DNA from: Streptomyces sp. NBC_01445
GTDB taxonomy: Bacteria; Actinomycetota; Actinomycetes; Streptomycetales; Streptomycetaceae
Assembly (NCBI RefSeq): GCF_035918235.1
Contig: NZ_CP109485.1
Location: 9,393,001-9,457,000, forward strand
Direction: 5' to 3'
DNA: 64,000 nt
The translations under genes and the position numbers were made by a program. Positions 43,802 to 52,452 of the stretch are shown in pieces. The notes under the pieces were generated by a model. That model had not been told where the DNA came from and did not search any database. It saw only the letters and a program-made list of their open reading frames with translations. Each line of letters opens with the position of its first letter. Position 1 is the stretch's first letter.

Positions 43802-45883
43802 CTAGACCAGATCGAGGGACAGCTCGCACCACACCGTCTTGCCGTTGCCGCGGGGTTCGACGCCCCAGGCGGTGGCGAGTTCCTCGATGAGCATGATGCC
43901 GCGGCCGGAGGTGGCACGTTCGGGCGCGGCCCGGCGGCGGGGCGACGCGGTCGACGTGTCGCTGACGGCCAGACGCAGGCCCCGGCCACTGTGCAGTACC
44001 GGTCTGGCCGTCAGCGTGGCACTGCCGTCGGTGTGCACCAGGGCGTTGGTGGCGAGTTCGCAGGCGAGGAGTTCCGCCGTGTCACTGAGAGCCTCCAGCG
44101 ACCAGCTCTGCAGCGCCTCGCGCAACGCGATCCGCGCGTTGCGCAGAGCGTCGGGATCGGTGGGGGAGATGACCGCCTCCATACGCGGTGCCGGGGTCGC
44201 CTTCCCCCGGGACCGGTGCAGCACCAGGAGGGCCACGTCGTCCTCCTCGCCCGTGAAGGGGGCCATGGCGTCCAGCAGATGGTCGGCGAGTGCGTCGGGC
44301 GGCCCCGGCCCCGCCTCCAGCGCGGCGAGGAGCCGCCCACGCCCCTGGTCGATGTCCTCGGCGCGCGACTCGATGAGCCCGTCCGTGCACAGCACCAGAG
44401 TCGAGCCGGGTTCGACGACCGTCTCGAAGACCGGGTACGCGGGCTGGCCACCGGGCGTGTTGAGACCGAGGGGCAGGCCGCCGGGGATGTCGAGCCAGGC
44501 ACAGCTTCCGTCGGGGGCACGCAGAACGGGCTCCGGATGGCCCGCGCGCACCACCGAGGTCATCCCGGTGAGCGGATCGACGAGGGCCATGAGACAGGTG
44601 GCGAACCGGTCGGTGTCGAGTTCGGCGAGGAAGGCGGAGGCGCGCGCCATGGCCGTGGACGGCGGATGCCCCTCTGCGGCGTACGCGCGCAGAGCGATGC
44701 GCAACTGCCCCATCACGGCGGCGGCCGTCACATCGTGGCCCTGCACATCGCCGACGACGACGGCGATCCGCCCGTCGGGCAGCGTCAGCGCGTCGTACCA
44801 GTCGCCACCGATGCCGCCCCGGGCGCGCGTGGGCCGGTAACGGGTCGCGAGGTCCACGCCGGGCACGTGCGGCAGGATCCCGGGGAGCATCGCCGTCTGC
44901 AGCCCCGCGGCGAGCTCGTGCTCCTGGTCGTAGAGCAGCGCCCGCTGGAGCGACTGCGCGATGACCTTGCCGAGCGCCGTCAGCACGGTCCGCTCCTCCG
45001 GCGGGAAACTCGCCCGCCCTTCGTATGTCAGCCCGACGGCACCTATCGGGGTGTCCTGCGCGATCAGCGGCAGATACACCGCTGCCGCGGCGTCCGGGAA
45101 CTGCGACAGGTACGGCGTCAGCGCCGGAAAGCGGGCGATGAAGTCCAGCCTGTTCGTCACGAACACCGCCTCGCGTTTGCGCGCCGCCTCCGTCAGCGGC
45201 AGCGGCTCACTGAGACGGGCCAGGTGGAAGTCCTGGATGAGGCCCTCGTGGACTCCGTTGGAGCCCACCAGCTCCATGCGGCCGTTGTCGATCAGGCCGA
45301 GGATGATGCTGGAGGCGCCTATCTGCTCCATCAGGCGCGAGTCGGTGAGGGCCTCCGCGACGTCTTCCACGGTGACGGTCGGCACGAGCGCGTCACTGAC
45401 GTGGACGACGACGTCGGACGGCCGTCGCTGGTCCTCCCGGGCCTGCCGCAGCAGCTCGGTCTGGTCCACCGCCCGCAGCTCCTGGCTCGCGTCGCGGATG
45501 ATCCCGATGACCCGCACCGGACGGTTGTGCTCGTCCCGGACGATGTGGCCCTGCGTGTGTGTCCACTGCAGCCGCCCGTCGGGGTGCCGCACCCGGAAGT
45601 AGAGGCTGAATCCGGAGCGCTCCCGCAGAGCCCTGTCCACCAGCTCCTGGATGGCAGGCAGCTCACTGGGCACGATCCGCTCACCCAGCGTGGCCAGCCG
45701 GCCGTCGAACTCGCCGGGCCGGAACCCGATGACGGCCAGGCCCCCGTCGTCGTACTGCATCAGTCCGGAGGCCACGTCCCACGAGAACGTGCCCATGCCG
45801 TTGACCGCCAGGGCGAGGTGGGCGTCGGCCTCGGGATCACTCTGCGTGTCGGGCACGCCCCTCGGTTCGAAGGAGTGATCCAT
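43802..45883 (-). CDS. PAS-GAF-PP2C phosphatase with HATPase domain
   Basis: 693 residues. A PAS domain (about 25-125, GMGTFSWDVASGLMQYDDGG) is followed by a GAF domain (about 160-320), then a SpoIIE-type PP2C phosphatase (GIGGDWYDALTLPDGRIAVV, with VGDVQGHDVTAAAVMGQLR), then an anti-sigma-like HATPase_c (VLHRSRG..., ELLACELATNALVHTDG, GRGIMLIEELATAWGVEPRG). Such proteins usually control anti-sigma-factor antagonists by dephosphorylation. The ATG at 45883 has AGGAGG 4 nt upstream. The HATPase may phosphorylate or bind the partner; the partner sigma system is not adjacent. Confidence 0.93.
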   Translation of the reverse strand: MDHSFEPRGVPDTQSDPEADAHLALAVNGMGTFSWDVASGLMQYDDGGLAVIGFRPGEFDGRLATLGERIVPSELPAIQELVDRALRERSGFSLYFRVRHPDGRLQWTHTQGHIVRDEHNRPVRVIGIIRDASQELRAVDQTELLRQAREDQRRPSDVVVHVSDALVPTVTVEDVAEALTDSRLMEQIGASSIILGLIDNGRMELVGSNGVHEGLIQDFHLARLSEPLPLTEAARKREAVFVTNRLDFIARFPALTPYLSQFPDAAAAVYLPLIAQDTPIGAVGLTYEGRASFPPEERTVLTALGKVIAQSLQRALLYDQEHELAAGLQTAMLPGILPHVPGVDLATRYRPTRARGGIGGDWYDALTLPDGRIAVVVGDVQGHDVTAAAVMGQLRIALRAYAAEGHPPSTAMARASAFLAELDTDRFATCLMALVDPLTGMTSVVRAGHPEPVLRAPDGSCAWLDIPGGLPLGLNTPGGQPAYPVFETVVEPGSTLVLCTDGLIESRAEDIDQGRGRLLAALEAGPGPPDALADHLLDAMAPFTGEEDDVALLVLHRSRGKATPAPRMEAVISPTDPDALRNARIALREALQSWSLEALSDTAELLACELATNALVHTDGSATLTARPVLHSGRGLRLAVSDTSTASPRRRAAPERATSGRGIMLIEELATAWGVEPRGNGKTVWCELSLDLV

Positions 45884-46021
45884 GAAACCTCCTGGCCCGT
45901 ACACCCTCGGTAACCGTGGGCGCGCCGATTCACGGCTGCGCTGGGCGTGGCCACGTTCTCATTCTGCGCGGAATCGCGGAGGGGCGCCTGTCCGGCGCCG
46001 GGCCCCGGTGCGCGCGGGCCG

Positions 46022-47179
46022 TCACCTGGTGGGGCGCCTGCGCCTGCGCCGGACAGCCTTGAGGATGAAGGGCACGCAGGCAAGACCGAGGAGGGCGACG
46101 GCCGCTCCCAGGTGACGGGTGAGGCCGGACGACGCGTCCTTGGACGTGGTGGAAGTCTGCGCGGCGACGGCACCGTGATGGGCCGGCTCGGAGCGATGTG
46201 AAGGGGCGTGCGAGGCCGGCCCTCGCTCCAGACTCGCCCTCACGGCGCCTGGAGCGGCCTCGAAACCCCAGTCCAGGAGTTCGCGGCTCTCTTCATAGAC
46301 GGCGTTGGAAGACGTGTCCTGCGGGTTCATGACGGTGACCAGGATCGTGCGGTTGTCTTGGGTCGCGGCGGCGACAAGCGTGTTGCCGGCCTCGGACGTG
46401 TATCCGTTCTTCACGCCGATCAGCCCCGGATAGGGCTCCACGCCGTGGGATCCGACCAGGAGACGGTTGGTGTTCTGGATGCCGAAGGAGTCGGGGCCGC
46501 CCACGGCCGGGAACTGGGCCGACTTCGTGGAGCAGTAGCGACGGAAGTCCGGGTTCTGCAACCCCGCCTTCGCGAACAGCGACAGGTCGTACGCGGATGA
46601 GTACTGCCCCGGGGTGTCGAAGCCGTCGGGCGTGCGCACCGAGGTGTCGTGCGCGCCGAGCCGGTTCGCGGTGGCCTGCATCTGAGCGAGTGTGAGATCC
46701 AGTCCGCCGTTCAGTCTGGCGAGCGTCTGCACCGCGTCGTTGCCGGAGCTGAGGAACACACCGCGCCAGAGGTCGCCGACGGTGTAGCTGGTTCCTTCGT
46801 GCACGCCGACGAGACTGCTGCCGGGAGCCACGTCGGCGATGTCGGCGGTGACGGCCGTGTGCTCGGTGGCAGCGGGCAACTTCGGCAACAGAGCCAACGC
46901 GAACAGCGTCTTGAGGGTGCTGGCCGGCGGCAGGCGAAGGTGCGGCGCCTTGGCGGCCAGCAGCTTGCCGGTACCGATGTCGGTCACCGTCCAGGACAGG
47001 GCCGACAGCTCCGGCGCGTCCGACGTCCCCGGCGCGGTCTGGATCTGACCGCTCACGCCATCGGAGCGCGGCACCGCGGCCGCGACGCCGCCGACCGGGC
47101 CGACCACGATCGCCGCACCGGCGACGGAGGCGACAACTGACTTGGTAATACAGGGGTAAAAGCCTACGAATCGTGCCAT
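46022..47179 (-). CDS. D-alanyl-D-alanine carboxypeptidase (S11, DacC-like)
   Basis: 385 residues. A signal peptide (SVVASVAGAAIVVGPVGGVA) leads to a serine DD-peptidase with the SxxK motif PPASTLKTLF and the SxN motif SSGNDAV. The third motif, normally KTG, reads GVKNGYTS (KNG). A Ser/Thr/Ala-rich linker and a C-terminal membrane helix (GAAVALLGLACVPFILKAV) with an arginine tail anchor it outside the membrane. It trims the terminal D-Ala of peptidoglycan stem peptides. Confidence 0.9.
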   Translation of the reverse strand: MARFVGFYPCITKSVVASVAGAAIVVGPVGGVAAAVPRSDGVSGQIQTAPGTSDAPELSALSWTVTDIGTGKLLAAKAPHLRLPPASTLKTLFALALLPKLPAATEHTAVTADIADVAPGSSLVGVHEGTSYTVGDLWRGVFLSSGNDAVQTLARLNGGLDLTLAQMQATANRLGAHDTSVRTPDGFDTPGQYSSAYDLSLFAKAGLQNPDFRRYCSTKSAQFPAVGGPDSFGIQNTNRLLVGSHGVEPYPGLIGVKNGYTSEAGNTLVAAATQDNRTILVTVMNPQDTSSNAVYEESRELLDWGFEAAPGAVRASLERGPASHAPSHRSEPAHHGAVAAQTSTTSKDASSGLTRHLGAAVALLGLACVPFILKAVRRRRRRPTR

Positions 47180-47370
47180 GGCGGCAACTTAGGATCGTTG
47201 CTCTCCTGCTGCCATCGCACTTACGCCATCCGGCGGGGGCCGGAAGGCTCCATGTGACATCGAGTGGTTATCGCCTCGGTCTCCCAGCGCGGAGACCGTC
47301 GGCGTGTCATGAGAGCGCTGTCCCGAGGGTGTTGTGCAACATGCCTCGGCGACCTGCGAGACTTTCCCAC

Positions 47371-47598
47371 GTGAGTCATTCCCGCCGCCCACTGGGCACC
47401 GGACCGAGCCGCGACCAGGTCTCCGAGCCTGCGCGCGCCGCACGAGGCCGCACGGCTGCGGAGCGAGCAGGCGCTGCCCCGCAACCACTCGACCCCTTCC
47501 CCGACCCGGACCTCGCCGACGACGCGGACCTCACGGACTCCGGCCGGCGCCGTCTCGGCGCCGGCCCGTGGTCGCGGCAGGACCACCCGGACGCGTAG
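47371..47598 (+). CDS. Small Pro/Asp-rich hypothetical protein
   Basis: 75 residues from a GTG (MSHSRRPLGTGPSRDQVSEP...) with coding-like third-position GC and an acidic patch DPFPDPDLADDADLTD. No known domain and no clear ribosome site. It stands alone between two minus-strand genes, so it may be a real small gene or chance. The rest of the 447-bp gap (47180-47626) shows nothing else. Confidence 0.35.
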   Translation: MSHSRRPLGTGPSRDQVSEPARAARGRTAAERAGAAPQPLDPFPDPDLADDADLTDSGRRRLGAGPWSRQDHPDA

Positions 47599-47626
47599 AC
47601 CGATCCGCCTCGGCTCCCGGACGTGC

Positions 47627-48442
47627 TTACGGCTTGCGGGCGAGGCCGCCGTGTTCGGCGACGAGTTCAGGGGCCGGAGAGGCCGACTCGGGGCGCCAGA
47701 ACGGCACCGATACCACGCCGGGTTCCAGGAGTTCGAGGCCGTCGAAGAACGCCGTGATCTCGTCGACCGGGCGCAGGAAGTAGGGGACGGCGCCGGAGCT
47801 GTTGTAACCGTCCTGGGCCTGCTCGAAGCCGGCGTCGAAGCCGCGCGACCCGTCGTTGATGGAGAGGTAGCTGCCCGACGGCAGTCCGTCCATCAGCCGC
47901 TTGACGATGGTCCGCGCCTGCTCGTAGTCGCCCATGTGGCCGAGGATGTTGCTGAGGATCAGGGCCGTCGGGCGGGTGAAGTCCAGCGTTTCGGCGGCCG
48001 CCGCGAGGATGCGGTCGGGGTCGGACAGGTTCGCGTCGACGTAGGCGGTCGCACCTTCGGGGGTCGAGGTGAGGAGCGCGCGGGCGTGCGCGAGGACCAT
48101 CGGGTCGTGGTCGACGTACACGATCTTGGTCTCGGGGGCGAGCCGCTGGGCGACTTCGTGGGTGTTGTCCCCGGTCGGCAGGCCGGTCCCGACGTCCAGG
48201 AACTGACGGATGCCGGCCTCGGTGACCAGGTACGAGATGTTGCGGCGGAGGAAGGCGCGGCTGCTTCGGGCGATGGTGGAGATCCCGGGGAACACGGCGC
48301 TGTACGCGTCGCCCGCCTCCTCGTCGACCGGGTAGTTGTCCTTTCCGCCCAGCCAGTAGTTCCAGATCCGGGCCGAATGCGGAACGGACGTGTCGATCTT
48401 CTGGTGAGCCGCAGCTCCGGGCGTCGTCGCGTCGTCCGTCAT
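47627..48442 (-). CDS. SAM-dependent methyltransferase (DUF574 type)
   Basis: 271 residues. The order KIDTSVPHSARIWNYWLGGK, FLDVGTGLPTGDNTHEVAQR (SAM site), VYVDHDPMVLAHARALL and LILSNILGHM matches the Streptomyces DUF574 family, which is greatly expanded in this genus and often lies by regulatory genes. The product is unknown. The ATG at 48442 is taken because MTDD begins the conserved region's usual leader; the ribosome site is weak. Confidence 0.9.
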   Translation of the reverse strand: MTDDATTPGAAAHQKIDTSVPHSARIWNYWLGGKDNYPVDEEAGDAYSAVFPGISTIARSSRAFLRRNISYLVTEAGIRQFLDVGTGLPTGDNTHEVAQRLAPETKIVYVDHDPMVLAHARALLTSTPEGATAYVDANLSDPDRILAAAAETLDFTRPTALILSNILGHMGDYEQARTIVKRLMDGLPSGSYLSINDGSRGFDAGFEQAQDGYNSSGAVPYFLRPVDEITAFFDGLELLEPGVVSVPFWRPESASPAPELVAEHGGLARKP

Positions 48443-48556
48443 GGGTACCGTCCGTCTTCCAACCGAGGCGTGAACTGCTTCCACGGCATAACTTACGTCC
48501 CAACAATCGTGGCACGCACACCAGTTCACGCGATCGGTCACGAGAGTTGATGACAC

Positions 48557-49336
48557 TCACAGTCGCCGGACGCGCAGCACGCCGGTCAGCATCGGGAGGG
48601 TGAACTCGCCGTGGGCGGTCTCCGGTCTGCTCGTAAGGAATGCGCGGATCGGATCGAGCGTGGTCTCCCGTTCCTGTTCCGGCATGACGAGCACTCCCGC
48701 CTTGGTCGCGAACGTCGCGACGAGGGAGTCGGCGGTCCGGCGCTGCCCGTGCGGGAACTCGGTCTGCTCAGGGGAGCCGAACCGGGCGACCAGGCCGGCC
48801 CTTGGAAGGTGTGCGCCGGCCGTCTCGGCGCGCCAACTGCTGCGTGTGTCCCGCGGCCCGATGGCCGCGCTCCCACTGACGCGCTCAAGTTGGGCAACCC
48901 AGTCGACCTGGTTGTCGAATACGTTCCACAAGCCCGCCAGCACGCCACCGGGTGCGAGGACTCTGGCAATCTCGGGTCCCGCGACGTCCATGTCGAACCA
49001 GTGCATGGCGTTGCCGGCCACGACGGCATCGACGGACGCGTCAGGCAGCGGTACGGCCTCAGCGCTACCCGGCAAGGCGCGGACAGTCGGCAGCGCGCGG
49101 CCCAACTCGGTCAGCATCGCCGGGTCGGGTTCGACCGCGATGACCTCGGCGCCCAGCGCGACCAGCGCGGCAGTCAGCTTGCCCGTTCCGGCGCCGAGGT
49201 CGAGCACTCGGAGGCCCGGCGCGGGCTCGAGCGCCCAACGCACCGCGGCCTGCGCGTAGTCCGGGCGGTGCTCGGCGTATGCGGGTGCCGCCGCACCGAA
49301 CGACGAGCTGTGCAGTAGCCGTTCGTTCTGTTCCAC
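48557..49336 (-). CDS. Class I SAM-dependent methyltransferase
   Basis: 259 residues. The SAM site is VLDLGAGTGKLTAALVALG, followed by VIAVEPDPAMLTELGRALP and the post-I motif DAVVAGNAMHWFDMD, typical of the UbiE/SAM-type 11 family. The GTG at 49336 (VEQNERLLHSSSFG) is the only start that keeps the domain complete without extra sequence. Substrate unknown. It is 114 bp upstream of the DUF574 gene on the same strand; co-transcription is possible. Confidence 0.88.
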   Translation of the reverse strand: MEQNERLLHSSSFGAAAPAYAEHRPDYAQAAVRWALEPAPGLRVLDLGAGTGKLTAALVALGAEVIAVEPDPAMLTELGRALPTVRALPGSAEAVPLPDASVDAVVAGNAMHWFDMDVAGPEIARVLAPGGVLAGLWNVFDNQVDWVAQLERVSGSAAIGPRDTRSSWRAETAGAHLPRAGLVARFGSPEQTEFPHGQRRTADSLVATFATKAGVLVMPEQERETTLDPIRAFLTSRPETAHGEFTLPMLTGVLRVRRL

Positions 49337-49443
49337 ATGGTGACCGTAGCTGTGCCGCGCTGTCCGTGTTCCCCCTTTTGGACTTGCGACGGCGGCGGAC
49401 GCGCAGCGCCTTCGCGGACAACCTCGGCGGACGGCTTCAGCTG

Positions 49444-50169
49444 TCAGCGGTTGAAGTGGTGCAACGTGTCGTCGAGTTGCGCGGGAGTGAGCGCGGGGGA
49501 GGGGAGTGGAGGCGACGGCGGTGCGGCGCGGAGGCTGTCGCAGAGGAGCGCGAGGGGGCGGTGCCAGGCGTCGGCGGTGGTCGCTGTGGTGAGCGCGGGG
49601 ACCGCGCGGCCGAGCGCGGCGAGGGCGAACAGGACGTCCTCGGTGGTGACATCGGGGCGGACGGTGCCCTGGTCGCGACCGCGTTCGAGGAGGAGTTCCA
49701 CGGTGCGGTGGTTGTGGGCGTGTACGGCCTCCAGCGACTCGACGCCCTCCAGGTGGGTCGTCATGAGGTCGTTCGTACCGCGGTCGGTGGCCAGGACGGT
49801 GAAGACGGCCTGGAGGTAGCCGGTCAGCCCCGTCCAGGCGTCGTCGGTGGACCGGGCGCGTTCGCCGGCGTCCATCGTGCCGGCCAACTGGTCGCGGAAG
49901 ACCGCGTCGACGAGTGCGGCGCGGTGGGGAAAGTGCCGGTAGAGGGTGGCGTTTCCCACGCCCGCGCGACGGGCGATCACGTCCAGCGGCGCGCTCAGGC
50001 CCTGTTCGGTGAACACCTCGTGGGCGGCGTCGATCAGAAGGTCCCTGTTGCGCCGGGCGTCTCGGCGGCGGACGGGTGCGCCTGCGCCCGCACCGCCCTT
50101 GCCGCTGCCGGTGCCGCTGCCGGTGTCCGCGGTCCCGTTCGGGTGGTCCGTTCTGTCTGTCATCCTCAT
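49444..50169 (-). CDS. TetR-family transcriptional regulator
   Basis: 241 residues. A Gly/Ser/Ala-rich leader of about 30 residues precedes the HTH (NRDLLIDAAHEVFTEQGLSA, VGNATLYRHFPHRAALVDAV). The rest is an all-helical ligand domain. It is divergent from the patatin-P450 pair. The 100-bp space between them holds two palindromes with the same 14-bp core, so autoregulation and control of the pair are both likely. Confidence 0.9.
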   Translation of the reverse strand: MRMTDRTDHPNGTADTGSGTGSGKGGAGAGAPVRRRDARRNRDLLIDAAHEVFTEQGLSAPLDVIARRAGVGNATLYRHFPHRAALVDAVFRDQLAGTMDAGERARSTDDAWTGLTGYLQAVFTVLATDRGTNDLMTTHLEGVESLEAVHAHNHRTVELLLERGRDQGTVRPDVTTEDVLFALAALGRAVPALTTATTADAWHRPLALLCDSLRAAPPSPPLPSPALTPAQLDDTLHHFNR

Positions 50170-50180
50170 CGCCCTTCACG

Positions 50181-50204
50181 GTACCGGGGAGTACTCCCCG
50201 GTAC
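50181..50204. promoter_or_regulatory. TetR operator site 1
   Basis: A perfect 24-bp palindrome: GTACC, then the core GGGGAGTACTCCCC, then GGTAC. It lies 11 bp from the TetR start codon. Confidence 0.8.
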
Positions 50205-50229
50205 TGATGCTATCGTCGAAGCGAGAAAC

Positions 50230-50243
50230 GGGGAGTACTCCCC
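50230..50243. promoter_or_regulatory. TetR operator site 2
   Basis: GGGGAGTACTCCCC, the same perfect 14-bp palindrome as the core of site 1, 44 bp away centre to centre and 27 bp before the patatin start. Confidence 0.8.
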
Positions 50244-50269
50244 ATTTATGGCATCGAGGGGGTTGCGGC

Positions 50270-51130
50270 ATGAGCGACAGAGGCGACAGGGGCGGCACGG
50301 CGCTGGTCCTCGGCGGTGGCGGACCCGTGGGCGGCGCCTGGATGACGGGCGTGCTGGCAGGGCTCGCCGACGCGGGGATCGACCTCCTGCGTGCCGACCT
50401 GGTCATCGGCACGTCGGCGGGCGCGATCTTCGGTGCCCGTATGGCCTGTGGCGAATCCGCTCGGGAGTTGTACGAGCGGCAGCTGGCCCGAGCCGATCAG
50501 ATCGACCTGCCGGTCACCACCACCCAGACCCTGCGATTTCTCCGGGCTGCACTCGGCTCCCGTGACTCGCAGCGGTCCGTACAGCGGCTTGGGCGAGCCG
50601 CGCTCGCCGTTCGGACAGCACCCGAATCAGACGTCCGCCGCACCATCGCGGCCCTGCTGCGGGATGCCACCGGCTGGCCCGCGAACACCGACCTGCGGAT
50701 CACGGCAATCGACGCGCACACCGGGTCACTCGGGACGTTCGATGCCGCCGGACAGGTCACGCTCGCGGAAGCGGTCGCGGCGAGTTGCGCTGTCCCCGTT
50801 GTCTGGCCACCGGCGTCGGCGGCCGGGCGCCGCTGGATCGACGGTGGCAGCCGCGCCACGGCCAACATCCATCTGGCCAGTGGCTACCGGCGGGTCCTGG
50901 CCGTCGCTCCGTTGGCCACCGCGCCGGGCCCGCACCCGAGCGCCCAGCAGCAGGCGGCCGAACTCGGGGCCGCGGGAGCCGACATCGTGTTGGTGTCCCC
51001 GGACCGTGCCGCCCGTCGCGCCATGGGACGCAACATGACCGCCGACACGCGCAGGCCCGCCGCCGCCCGCGCCGGCCATGCCCAGGCCACGGCGCTCGCG
51101 GAAACGGTGACCCGTCTGTGGAAGGGATGA
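50270..51130 (+). CDS. Patatin-like phospholipase
   Basis: 286 residues, no signal peptide. All patatin marks are present: the oxyanion loop LVLGGGGPVGGAW, the nucleophile serine in VIGTSAGAIF and the DGG aspartate in RRWIDGGSRA. These enzymes hydrolyse acyl esters of lipids. The start ATG at 50270 has GAGGGGG about 7 nt upstream. Its stop overlaps the P450 start (ATGA). Confidence 0.92.
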   Translation: MSDRGDRGGTALVLGGGGPVGGAWMTGVLAGLADAGIDLLRADLVIGTSAGAIFGARMACGESARELYERQLARADQIDLPVTTTQTLRFLRAALGSRDSQRSVQRLGRAALAVRTAPESDVRRTIAALLRDATGWPANTDLRITAIDAHTGSLGTFDAAGQVTLAEAVAASCAVPVVWPPASAAGRRWIDGGSRATANIHLASGYRRVLAVAPLATAPGPHPSAQQQAAELGAAGADIVLVSPDRAARRAMGRNMTADTRRPAAARAGHAQATALAETVTRLWKG

Positions 51131-52332
51131 CGAGGATGCAGCAGCCACCCACCCTCGCCGACCATGCCCCGAAAGGCCACGACACGGCCGCAGACCCCTT
51201 CCCCGTATACGCGGCCCTACGGGCCAAGGGTCCCGTGCACCGTGTCCTCGTCCCGGGGAGCGGCGAGGCGTGGCTGGTCGTCACGCGTGACGCGGCGCGC
51301 GCCGCGTTGACCGATCCGCGCCTGCGCAACGACATCCGGCACTCGGCCTCCTGGCGCGACGACGGGGGACACGCCATCGGGCGCAACATGCTCCAGACCG
51401 ATCCACCCCAGCACACCCGCCTCCGCCGCCTGGTCGCGGGCCACTTCACTCCGGGTCGCATCACCGCCCTGCGCCCGCGGATCGAAGCCATGGCCGCCGA
51501 CCTGCTGGCCGAACTCCCGCGCCACGGGACCGCCGACCTGGTCAGCGCCTACGCACTGCCGCTGCCGGTCACCGTGATCTGCGACCTCCTCGGCATCCCG
51601 GCGTCCGACCACGCCGTGTTCCACGCCTGGTCCAACGCGCTGGTCATGCCGGCGAACCCCGAGCAGGCGGTCGCAGCAGCCACCGAACTGACCGTGTATC
51701 TGGCCGAGTTGATCGACCACAAGCGCCGTACACCGGACTCCGGCCTGCTCAGCGTCCTCGCCGCCACCGACACCGCGGCCGTTGACGCCCCGCCGGCCAC
51801 CGAAGAACTGCTCGGCATGGCCTTCCTGCTCCTTGTCGCGGGCCACGAGACCACCGTCAATCTCATCTCCGGCACGCTCCACGCCCTGCTCACCCACCCG
51901 GACCAGCTCGACCTCCTCAGAGCCGAACCTGAGCTGACGGGTGCGGCCATCGAGGAATCGCTCCGCTACAACTCACCCGTACACGCAAGCGCGTTCCGCT
52001 TCGCCGCCGAACCACTCGACATCGCCGGAGCGCGCATCCCCGCGGGCGACGCCGTACTCGTCTCCCTCGCCGCCGCTTCCCGGGACCCACTGCACTTCCC
52101 CGACCCGGGCCGGTTCGACATCCGCCGGGCGCCCAACAGCCACCTCGGCTTCGGCCACGGCCTCCACCACTGCCTGGGCGCGCCCCTGGCCCGCACCGAA
52201 GCCACCATCGCCCTCAGCCTGCTCCTCCAGGACCGCCCCGCCCTCGCGTTCGCGACGGACCCGGCCACCCTCACGTGGCGCACCAGCACCCTGCTCAGAG
52301 GCCTGACCGAACTGCCCCTGCGCGTCGGCTGA
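51127..52332 (+). CDS. Cytochrome P450
   Basis: 401 residues, the normal size of a bacterial soluble P450 (CYP). The I-helix reads LLLVAGHETTVNLI, the K-helix ESLRYN, and the haem loop GFGHGLHHCLGAPLAR with Cys349 as the iron ligand. The ATG at 51127 overlaps the patatin stop; an ATG at 51136 has AAGGG 9 nt upstream and is equally possible. It needs a ferredoxin and a reductase; none is adjacent, though fprA lies at 26 kb. It probably oxidises a lipid-type or natural-product molecule, perhaps released by the patatin. Confidence 0.93.
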   Translation: MTRMQQPPTLADHAPKGHDTAADPFPVYAALRAKGPVHRVLVPGSGEAWLVVTRDAARAALTDPRLRNDIRHSASWRDDGGHAIGRNMLQTDPPQHTRLRRLVAGHFTPGRITALRPRIEAMAADLLAELPRHGTADLVSAYALPLPVTVICDLLGIPASDHAVFHAWSNALVMPANPEQAVAAATELTVYLAELIDHKRRTPDSGLLSVLAATDTAAVDAPPATEELLGMAFLLLVAGHETTVNLISGTLHALLTHPDQLDLLRAEPELTGAAIEESLRYNSPVHASAFRFAAEPLDIAGARIPAGDAVLVSLAAASRDPLHFPDPGRFDIRRAPNSHLGFGHGLHHCLGAPLARTEATIALSLLLQDRPALAFATDPATLTWRTSTLLRGLTELPLRVG

Positions 52333-52452
52333 GAACGGGGACGGCCGGTCACGACCCCACCGCCCCGCGACGTCCGCCGATCCTTCCCATGTCACAGACG
52401 GCCGCCCCGTCTCGTCTCAGGTGTGAGGGGTCGAATCGGAAGCGAGAGGGTG

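Noticed and set aside
48557..50179. A 540-residue frame joining the methyltransferase to sequence over the TetR gene
   Set aside because: The N-terminal half is an Arg/Pro-rich shadow of the TetR gene; the methyltransferase domain begins cleanly at GTG 49336.
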